A stretch of DNA of 6,282 nt from Deltaproteobacteria bacterium (lineage in GTDB: Bacteria; Desulfobacterota; Binatia; UBA9968). Each line of letters opens with the position of its first letter. Positions within the stretch are counted from its first letter, which is position 1. The DNA lies in the NCBI GenBank assembly GCA_023250495.1, contig JAHFAP010000193.1, positions 1 through 6,282 of the forward strand, read 5' to 3'. This document shows, one piece after another, positions 1 through 4,624 of the stretch. Made by a program: the position numbers and the translations under genes. The notes below the pieces were generated by a model. The model worked only from the letters and a program-made list of their open reading frames with translations, did no database searches and was not told where the DNA came from.

Positions 1-308
1 TTTTGATGGACCGACTGGATCTGGAGTGGGATAAGCGCGGCAGCCGGCAGGCGCCTTTGTTGAAAAAGAAGCCGAGCGAATATCTCAAGGGCGGCCAGCT
101 CTTCTTCAACTGCGATGTCAAGGAACATATCATACCGACTGTGGTCAACATGGTGGGAGAGGACCATCTTTTTTATGCCTCGGACTATCCGCACGAGCGG
201 GATCAGGAGGAGACGATTGGCTTTTTGCGCAGTCGTGAGGATCTTTCCGAGCGCGCAAGAGAAAAGATCCTCTATCAGAACGCTAAAAAGTTTTATCGGC
301 TGAATTAA
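1..308 (+). CDS. Amidohydrolase_2-family metal-dependent hydrolase, C-terminal part (5' end outside window)
   Basis: This is the C-terminal end of a TIM-barrel amidohydrolase; the reading frame is open to the window edge, so the true start lies outside. About 100 residues are visible. The motif FYASDYPHERDQ (from about residue 57 of the visible part) carries the conserved Asp that in this family is the last metal-site or catalytic acid. It is followed by the typical closing helices, with LSERAREKILYQNAKKFYRL just before the stop. Members hydrolyse or decarboxylate cyclic and aromatic carboxylates (2-pyrone-4,6-dicarboxylate lactonase and ACMS decarboxylase-like enzymes); this fragment does not identify the substrate. 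The next gene is a binding protein of the TTT transporter type, 66 bp downstream on the same strand, followed by an SDR enzyme, which fits a catabolic cluster. The assignment to the superfamily is firm; anything finer is not. Confidence 0.85.
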   Translation, partial: LMDRLDLEWDKRGSRQAPLLKKKPSEYLKGGQLFFNCDVKEHIIPTVVNMVGEDHLFYASDYPHERDQEETIGFLRSREDLSERAREKILYQNAKKFYRLN

Positions 309-362
309 ACTGGTGACCATTGCATTGGCCTCCGAGGGAAGGGTCTCAGCCCAGGAAAAATT

Positions 363-370
363 AAGGAGGA
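363..370 (+). promoter_or_regulatory. Strong ribosome binding site of the tctC-like gene
   Basis: AAGGAGGA lies four bases before the ATG at 375. It is a near-perfect anti-16S match and fixes the start of the binding-protein gene. It suggests high expression, as usual for periplasmic binding proteins. Confidence 0.8.
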
Positions 371-374
371 TATT

Positions 375-1403
375 ATGTCTAGGAAACTCTTGGATCTATT
401 CCTAGCTATTGCCATTGGGCTAGCTTCTGCTACCAGTGCGGCACATGCAACCACCCACGATTTTTATAAGGGCAAGGCGATCCGTCTCATTGTGGGGCTC
501 GCGCCCGGCGGCGGCTATGATACCTACTCTCGCCTGATCGCCCGGCATATGGGGAAGCATATCCCTGGCAATCCCGTCATTGTCGTCGAGAACATGGATG
601 GGGCTGGAAGCCTAATTGCAGCGAACCACATTTTTAAGATAGCTAAACCCGATGGCCTGACCATCGGCCACGTCCTCGGCGGCCTGTTTTTGCAGCAGCT
701 CCTCGGAAAGGCGGGTATTGAGTTTGATGCTGCGAAGTTTGAATACATAGGCGTTCCAGCTCAGGACAACTTCATGATTGGTTTATCCAAGGCGACTGGC
801 ATCACAAGTGTAGAAAAATGGATGGCGTCTAAAACAACTGTCAAGTTTGGAGGAGTTGCGCCTGGTGGTGGAACCGATGACATTCCTAAAGTCCTTGCGC
901 ATACTTTGGGCCTCCCCATCCAACTGGTCACAGGCTATAAAGGGACTGGTCCCGTTCGGCTCGCTTTCAACAGCGGGGAGGTCCAAGGGGTTTCCAACGC
1001 CTGGGAGTCGTTCAAATCGACTTGGCGCAAGGAGGTGGAGTCAGGGGATGTTGTTATTGTCCTCCAGGCGACCGTGAAAGCGCATCCGGAACTCCCCAAT
1101 GTTCCAGTCGCGTATGATCTCGCAAAGACTGATGAGGCGCGAAAATTAATCCAAGTGGTGCTTCGGGTCCAGGGGCCTTCAACGCGTCCCTATCTGCTGC
1201 CTCCTGGGACACCAAAAGAGCGCGTGGAGATGCTGCGCAAGGCTTTTACGGACACCATGAAGGACCCCGAGTTGTTGGCTGAGGCCACAAAGGCCAAGCT
1301 GGATATCAACCCTGATGACGGCGCAGGGCTGGAGCGGAACGTAAGAGACATCTTTAAACTCGAGCCTCCTTTGGTAGCCAAACTCAAGGAGATTCTTAAA
1401 TAG
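375..1403 (+). CDS. Tripartite tricarboxylate transporter (TctC/Bug) family substrate-binding protein
   Basis: This is a secreted solute-binding protein that would capture an organic acid and hand it to a TctA/TctB membrane complex. Residues 1-25 are a signal peptide: a short basic start (MSRK), a hydrophobic core and a cleavage site at AHA|TT. The mature protein begins with the family pattern FYKGKAIRLIVG. PGGGYD follows at residues 44-49, the ligand loop with its conserved Asp. Next come IPGNPVIVVENMDGAGSL (63-80) and the KPDG turn (91-94). The full length of 342 residues is slightly above the usual 320-330 for the family. No tctA or tctB gene lies in the window, so it is an orphan binding protein here, as is common in genomes with many Bug paralogues. 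Its neighbours, an amidohydrolase and an SDR, suggest a carboxylate ligand, but this is inference. Family assignment is secure; the ligand is unknown. Confidence 0.93.
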   Translation: MSRKLLDLFLAIAIGLASATSAAHATTHDFYKGKAIRLIVGLAPGGGYDTYSRLIARHMGKHIPGNPVIVVENMDGAGSLIAANHIFKIAKPDGLTIGHVLGGLFLQQLLGKAGIEFDAAKFEYIGVPAQDNFMIGLSKATGITSVEKWMASKTTVKFGGVAPGGGTDDIPKVLAHTLGLPIQLVTGYKGTGPVRLAFNSGEVQGVSNAWESFKSTWRKEVESGDVVIVLQATVKAHPELPNVPVAYDLAKTDEARKLIQVVLRVQGPSTRPYLLPPGTPKERVEMLRKAFTDTMKDPELLAEATKAKLDINPDDGAGLERNVRDIFKLEPPLVAKLKEILK

Positions 1404-1462
1404 ATCTTTTCAAGCTCAAGCCTGTGTTGGCAGCCAACCGAAGCAGGGTCTGATTCCTAAGT
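1404..1462 (+). pseudogene. Degraded duplicate of the tctC 3' tail
   Basis: The bases right after the tctC stop resemble the last bases of the gene. ATCTTT at 1350 recurs at 1404. The 27 bases at 1356-1382 match 1412-1438 in 20 positions, and GATTCTTAAATA (1391-1402) is echoed by GATTCCTAAGTA (1451-1462). Read in the aligned frame, the second copy gives KLKPVLAAN against KLEPPLVAK in the gene. It has two extra bases (1410-1411) and then drifts out of frame. It could be the remains of a second tctC gene or a local tandem duplication. The match is short, so confidence is limited. Confidence 0.4.
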
Positions 1463-1469
1463 ACTCGCC

Positions 1470-1490
1470 TTGGTCAGGCTAATAGACCAA
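1470..1490. repeat. Short inverted repeat between tctC and the SDR gene
   Basis: TTGGTC (1470-1475) and GACCAA (1485-1490) can pair as a 6-bp stem with a 9-base loop. There is no T-run after it, so it is not a classical terminator. It might be an operator or an RNA stem protecting the upstream message. The arms are short and chance is possible. Confidence 0.3.
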
Positions 1491-1504
1491 AACCAACAGT
1501 CTTT

Positions 1505-1509
1505 GGAGG
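1505..1509 (+). promoter_or_regulatory. Ribosome binding site of the SDR gene
   Basis: GGAGG stands six bases before the ATG at 1516. It supports that start, which also places the TGxxxGxG motif at the usual residue 11. Confidence 0.75.
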
Positions 1510-1515
1510 TAGAAG

Positions 1516-2274
1516 ATGCGGTTGAAAGACAAAGTGGCGATAGTCACCGGCGGCGGGGTCGGCATCGGCCGGGCCTACTGTTTTGGTCTGGCGAAAGAAG
1601 GAGCCAAAGTGGTGGTCGCGGACATTCAGGAAGCGGAGGCGAAAAAAGTGGCGGGCGAGATCCGCCAGGAGGGCGGCGAGGCCTTCGCTGTGGCGGTCGA
1701 TGTGACCTCCGCTAACAAAACACAGTCGATGGCCGAGGCGGCGCTCGGAAAATACGGGCACATCGATATCCTGGTCAACAACGCGGCGCTCTACAGTGCC
1801 ATCAAGAAAAAACCGTTTTCAGAAATCAGCGAAGAAGAGTGGGATAAGGTGATGGCCGTCAACCTCAAGGGGCTCTTTCTCTGCGTCCAAGCGGTCCATC
1901 CGGCGATGAAGCAGCAGGGCAAGGGGAAGATCATCAACATCTCCTCGGGAACCGCGCTCGGTGGAACGCCCTTCTTTCTCCACTACGTAACTTCCAAGGC
2001 CGGAGTGATCGGCTTCACCCGGGCGCTTGCGCGGGAATTGGGATCTGACAACATCTCTGTGAACGCGATCACGCCGGGACTAACTATCTCAGGTCCGCAG
2101 CAGGAGGGCGTCCTGACCCCTGAGCAGCTCGCTGACCGCAGGCGCAGACGCTCCTTCCAGCGCGACCAGCATCCCCAAGACCTCGTCGGCACCGTGATCT
2201 TTCTGGCTTCCGACGACAGCGACTTCATCACCGGACAGACGATCAACGTCGACGGCGGCGCGAATATGTACTAA
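1516..2274 (+). CDS. Classical short-chain dehydrogenase/reductase (SDR, FabG-like)
   Basis: This is a cytoplasmic NAD(P)-dependent alcohol dehydrogenase or ketoreductase of 252 residues, the normal length for classical SDRs. The cofactor motif TGGGVGIG is at residues 11-18. An acidic residue (D36) ends the second strand, which usually means NAD(H) rather than NADP(H). D62 in DVT and the NNAA motif (88-91) follow. The catalytic tetrad is complete: N116, S144, Y157 and K161 (YVTSK). The C-terminal FLASDDSDFITGQTINVDGG is the standard family ending. The gene lies 112 bp after tctC on the same strand with its own good ribosome binding site, and may be co-transcribed with it. In this setting it probably oxidises or reduces an intermediate of the compound handled by the amidohydrolase; substrate is not predictable from SDR sequence. 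The gene is intact. Confidence 0.95.
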   Translation: MRLKDKVAIVTGGGVGIGRAYCFGLAKEGAKVVVADIQEAEAKKVAGEIRQEGGEAFAVAVDVTSANKTQSMAEAALGKYGHIDILVNNAALYSAIKKKPFSEISEEEWDKVMAVNLKGLFLCVQAVHPAMKQQGKGKIINISSGTALGGTPFFLHYVTSKAGVIGFTRALARELGSDNISVNAITPGLTISGPQQEGVLTPEQLADRRRRRSFQRDQHPQDLVGTVIFLASDDSDFITGQTINVDGGANMY

Positions 2275-2282
2275 GCAGTGAC

Positions 2283-2427
2283 TCAATCAAAAACCATGCT
2301 GGTGAAGGTAACCGCGGAGCCGGTTTCCTGGGCGGAAGCCTGGCTGTACTTGAGACATTTTCCCCGGTTCCAGTTCAGCAGGTGAATCAGAAAGTAGAGC
2401 GGCGAAAAGCCGCAGATGCGTCGCCGG
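2283..2427 (-). pseudogene. 3'-end remnant of a second Memo-family (AmmeMemoRadiSam B) gene
   Basis: This minus-strand stretch encodes the last 47 residues of a Memo-family protein and nothing before them. It starts at RRRICGFSPLY and ends at FTSMVFD plus TGA. It aligns without gaps to the end of the complete memo gene at 3000-3141, with an offset of 714 bp. About 81% of bases and 38 of 47 residues are identical. Homology stops abruptly at about 2427; upstream codons bear no relation to memo. The remnant abuts the end of the SDR gene (8 bp between stops) and is separated from intact memo by a toxin-antitoxin pair. There is no start signal, so it is very unlikely to be expressed as a protein. 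It may be the displaced original tail of memo or the relic of a divergent homologue. Confidence 0.85.
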
Positions 2428-2445
2428 CCACTCAGCGGCTGGCCG
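2425..2445. repeat. Inverted repeat at the break between the memo remnant and the toxin-antitoxin segment
   Basis: CGGCCA (2425-2430) and TGGCCG (2440-2445) form a 6-bp stem around a 9-base loop. It sits exactly where homology to memo ends, so it may mark the cassette border. It does not fit an integron attC consensus and has no T-run. Significance is uncertain. Confidence 0.3.
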
Positions 2446-2452
2446 TTACCCC

Positions 2453-2494
2453 TCAAGACTCCCGCTTGAAACAACCTGACCTTGATGCCATTAT
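2453..2494 (+). promoter_or_regulatory. Candidate promoter and operator of the toxin-antitoxin operon
   Basis: TTGAAA (2466-2471) and CATTAT (2489-2494) are separated by 17 bases and resemble -35 and -10 elements. Transcription would then begin near 2501, at the antitoxin ATG, implying a leaderless message. This agrees with the absence of any SD sequence before that ATG. An inverted repeat, TCAAG (2453-2457) with CTTGA (2465-2469), overlaps the -35 box and could be an autoregulatory operator. This is inference from consensus matching. Confidence 0.35.
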
Positions 2495-2500
2495 GACGAC

Positions 2501-2683
2501 ATGACCCATCCGGCTGAGAAGATTATAGAAAGCTTCGACGCGCTGAGTGATGCCGAGAAGCGCGAAGTTATCGCCGTACTGCTCAGAAAAACTGCCACGT
2601 TGGAACCAATGACCGACGATGAGCTGCTAGCGGCTGCAGACCAGGTCTTCCTCGATCTCGATCACCACGAAGCCAAAAGATGA
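2501..2683 (+). CDS. Putative antitoxin of a type II toxin-antitoxin pair
   Basis: This is a 60-residue acidic protein. The first part, with ALSDAEKREVIAVLLRK at about residues 14-30, is helical. The C-terminal part, MTDDELLAAADQVFLDLD (about 37-54), resembles the toxin-binding tail of short antitoxins found next to MazF- or VapC-type toxins. The stop overlaps the start of the toxin gene by four bases (ATGA at 2680-2683), the usual arrangement for translational coupling of such pairs. No SD sequence precedes the ATG at 2501, and translation may be leaderless. No clear DNA-binding fold is visible at this length, so self-regulation is only presumed. Its role as antitoxin rests mainly on its tail motif and on the toxin that follows. 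Confidence 0.75.
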   Translation: MTHPAEKIIESFDALSDAEKREVIAVLLRKTATLEPMTDDELLAAADQVFLDLDHHEAKR

Positions 2684-3000
2684 GCGTTCCTCAACGCAGC
2701 GAGGTCTGGATGGTCGATCTTGGCCTTGCTGCCAAGGTGCGCCCCTGCCTAGTGTTGAGCATCCCCGCCGAAGAGGAAGAACGTTCCCTAGTAACGTTGA
2801 TTCCTCACGCCACGAGCGTTCGGACCTCCCGCTTCGAATGCGAAGTACCGACACCTTTTCTCCGCTCCGGAGCCTTTGACGCACAGAGCATCGTGACGGT
2901 TCCAACTGCAAAGCTCCTTCGTTGTCTGGGCAGTCTCAAGCCGGAGCAAGTTGCTCAGATCGAAGAGGTTGTGCGTCGTTGGCTAGGTCTCAGGACCTAA
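2680..3000 (+). CDS. MazF/PemK-family endoribonuclease toxin
   Basis: This is a 106-residue protein of normal MazF length. It starts with RSEVWMVDLG (residues 6-15), the first strand of the MazF/PemK fold. RPCLVLS (21-27) provides the conserved Arg-Pro. A strand with TLIPHATSVR (39-48) matches the second active-site region. The ending, with QSIVTVPTAKLL and a LGSL...QIEEVVRRWLGL tail, is typical of the family. MazF toxins cut single-stranded mRNA at short sites and are blocked when the antitoxin tail fills the RNA groove; the cleavage site here is unknown. No residue loss or frameshift is seen, so it is probably active. The gene converges on memo: its TAA (2998-3000) overlaps the memo TAG (2997-2999). 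The pair sits between two copies of the memo 3' end, suggesting it arrived as a small mobile or recombining segment. Confidence 0.85.
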   Translation: MSVPQRSEVWMVDLGLAAKVRPCLVLSIPAEEEERSLVTLIPHATSVRTSRFECEVPTPFLRSGAFDAQSIVTVPTAKLLRCLGSLKPEQVAQIEEVVRRWLGLRT

Positions 3001-4244
3001 TCAAAAACCACACTGGTAAAAGTCACCGCTGAGCCGGTTTCCTGGGTGAAGGCCTGGCCGTACTTCAGCAATTTTCCCCGGCTCCCGGTTAGCAGATGAA
3101 TCAGAGAGTAAAGAGGAGAGAATCCGCAGATGCGCCTGCGGTCCTCGTCCTTGGCGATCTCATCGAAGAAGCCCTCGGAATCGAGTGAAGCGAGCCTATC
3201 GATCAGCCGTTGATCTTCCTCCTCCACCCACTTGAGAAAGTCCGGAGTGATCGGCTCGCGGTCGCCGAACTGCATCCCTACGTGCGCCAGATCCACGCCG
3301 GCGACAAAACAGACGAGCCTGGACTCTTTCGCCGCCAGGTCGGATAGCGATTTAAGAAAGTCCCCGATACGGGGATCTCTCTCGGGAAGCGTGCGGCTGC
3401 GCACGTTGGAGTGAAACGACGAGACCAGGATCGGGACGATCTTGAAGCCACGATTCTCTCCCGTGAGCTGCGCCCGCAGCTCGGCGGCGTACTTAAGATA
3501 GATCACCTGAAACTCCAGCGAGTGCTCGGTGCGATGGAGATGCTCCTCGGCGAAAAGATCCGCGCGAGACTCCGTCTCCAGGCGACGGATGAAATCCTTG
3601 TCCGTCTCCACGGTTCCGAGCGGCGTGGCGAAATCTTTCAGCGTGGCCGTGAACGGCTGTTCTCCGCCGCAGTGGGAGGTGCCGAGGAGAATGTAGAGGT
3701 CCGCGCCTGGACTCTCGGCAAGCTCTTTATAGGCCCAGGCATAACAGGGGCCGCCGCGCTGAAAGTCGATGTGGGGAGCGACGATTGCCTTTGGCGTGGA
3801 TCGGCCGCCGTTTCGCTCCGTCCCTCCAGGCCCGTTGGGAGATTGAAAATGGCCGCGGAGCTGAGCCCTGAGCTTTTCCGCCTCCTCACTGTAAACCGCT
3901 CCCGCATGGGCCGGAGCGCGGACTTGCTGGCGGCGAAATTCTTCCAAGATTTCTTCCTGACGATCGAGGAAGCGCTGGTTGTAGAGATAGAAGTGGTGGT
4001 CGAGAAGATCGATGATCTTTTTGAGATCTTCGCTGAAGAGGATTTCGCCGACTCTCTGGCAATAGGCCTCCTGGATATCAACCAGAGAGTGCTGCCCGTC
4101 AAAGTGGCTTAGGATAAAACAGCCGGCGGGTGTGACCATCAGCGGTTGCGCGAGGTGCTGAGGGTCCCTCAGGCAGATGAGAGTCTTCCCCTCCTGCTGA
4201 ATGGGAAAGGCTTCGACGGGGCGAAGGCACGGACGATCATCCAT
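2997..4244 (-). CDS. amrB: Memo-family protein with N-terminal PqqD-like domain (AmmeMemoRadiSam system protein B)
   Basis: Two parts are visible, numbered from the ATG at 4244. Residues 1 to about 115 (DDRPCLRPVEAFPIQQEGKT onward, ending in LDHHFYLYNQRF) are a small winged-helix/PqqD-like domain and a charged helix. From about 153 runs the Memo dioxygenase-like fold. The likely metal ligands are H158 (APHID), H191 (GTSH), H241 (EHSLEFQ) and H321 (DLAHVG). The human Memo1 position Cys244 is Ala here, as in many bacterial forms that lack this Cys. Memo proteins occur with AMMECR1 and a radical SAM enzyme in a poorly understood system; neither partner lies in this window. The start could instead be TTG at 4280, adding 12 basic residues, but that has no well-spaced SD. 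The ATG start fits where family similarity begins and overlaps the end of a leader ORF. The gene is intact. Confidence 0.88.
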   Translation of the reverse strand: MDDRPCLRPVEAFPIQQEGKTLICLRDPQHLAQPLMVTPAGCFILSHFDGQHSLVDIQEAYCQRVGEILFSEDLKKIIDLLDHHFYLYNQRFLDRQEEILEEFRRQQVRAPAHAGAVYSEEAEKLRAQLRGHFQSPNGPGGTERNGGRSTPKAIVAPHIDFQRGGPCYAWAYKELAESPGADLYILLGTSHCGGEQPFTATLKDFATPLGTVETDKDFIRRLETESRADLFAEEHLHRTEHSLEFQVIYLKYAAELRAQLTGENRGFKIVPILVSSFHSNVRSRTLPERDPRIGDFLKSLSDLAAKESRLVCFVAGVDLAHVGMQFGDREPITPDFLKWVEEEDQRLIDRLASLDSEGFFDEIAKDEDRRRICGFSPLYSLIHLLTGSRGKLLKYGQAFTQETGSAVTFTSVVFD

Positions 4245-4320
4245 AACCGTTAAATGACGTTTTTTCTCTTTTGCTGTCAAGCCCTTTCTTGCACCTGCAC
4301 AGATCCATGCAAAAGTGCAT
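4237..4320 (-). CDS. Possible 27-codon leader peptide upstream of and overlapping memo
   Basis: A minus-strand ORF starts at ATG 4320, seven bases after a clean GAGGAG (4333-4328), the best ribosome binding site in the region. An in-frame TAA lies two codons before the ATG, so the ORF is sharply delimited. The predicted 27-residue peptide has three cysteines near its start (C4, C8, C10, within MHFCMDLCRC) and a basic middle. It is in a different frame from memo and its TGA (4239-4237) falls just past the memo ATG (4244-4242). Ribosomes ending the leader could thus restart on memo. ATGCA-CTTT-TGCAT at the leader start can form a small stem covering the start codon. It is not a known family. 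Expression is inferred, not shown. Confidence 0.4.
   Translation of the reverse strand: MHFCMDLCRCKKGLDSKREKTSFNGYG
4307..4320. repeat. Palindrome ATGCA-N4-TGCAT upstream of memo
   Basis: Perfect 5-bp arms (4307-4311 and 4316-4320) lie around AAAG. It coincides with the start codon of the putative leader ORF on the minus strand, so it may act as an operator or as an RNA hairpin hiding that start. The repeat is short and may be chance. Confidence 0.3.
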
Positions 4321-4624
4321 ACTTTATCTCCTCTACGGTAATGAGGCCGCTACTTAAAAATACATGCTTTTAGCCACATAAATATGGTATCAGAAGTTGA
4401 TGGAGTTCGAGCTGGACATTTCCTCTACCTTGAGGTAATGGGGGTTTAGATTAATTGGGTGAAGGAAGGGTCAAAGATGATCTCTGTTCACTTGCGCTCG
4501 TCTCCAGCCTCTGGTTGATCCAGAACGCGAGCGCGCCTCATGGGAACAGTTGCTTCGTGAGCTGTGCGCTAAAGAGCAATAACTTCTCCCGGCTCTTCAG
4601 ATAGCCGCCAAAGGGGTACCCTCT
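4321..4624. other. Intergenic region between memo and the glycosyltransferase gene
   Basis: The regulatory region shared by two divergent genes. The left part (about 4350-4400) is AT-rich and probably holds the memo promoter, though no convincing -35/-10 pair was found. A split direct repeat occurs: TCCTCTACGGTAATG at 4329-4343, and again at 4421-4440 with CTTGA inserted after TCCTCTAC. An inverted repeat TACCT-TG-AGGTA lies at 4426-4437. A short open frame ending at 4582 may be a gene fragment. AAGAGC (4572-4577) and GCTCTT (4592-4597) could pair weakly. No RNA gene was recognised. Confidence 0.6.
4481..4582 (+). pseudogene. Possible C-terminal gene fragment (unrecognised)
   Basis: The frame is open from just after TGA 4478-4480 to TAA 4580-4582. 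Its last part reads LVDPERERASWEQLLRELCAK, which looks like a real charged helical protein end rather than random translation. No good start codon precedes it in frame. In another frame an ATG at 4477 after GGAAGG gives only 13 codons. It may be the leftover of a frameshifted or truncated gene. Family unknown; it could be chance. Confidence 0.25.

Noticed and set aside
2089..2286. Minus-strand open frames over the SDR 3' end
   Set aside because: They overlap the SDR coding sequence with intact family motifs and show no protein family features of their own.
2425..2470. Integron attC site or CRISPR-like repeat at the cassette border
   Set aside because: The stems do not contain RYYYAAC/GTTRRRY ends, there is no repeated spacer pattern and no integrase gene is present.
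3411..4112. Long plus-strand open frame (233 codons) opposite memo
   Set aside because: It lies wholly antisense to a gene with clear Memo motifs and has no recognisable domain; long antisense frames are common in GC-rich coding DNA.
4275..4280. TTGACA at the possible TTG start of memo as a -35 box
   Set aside because: No suitable -10 element lies 16-18 bases downstream on the minus strand; it is within or next to coding sequence.
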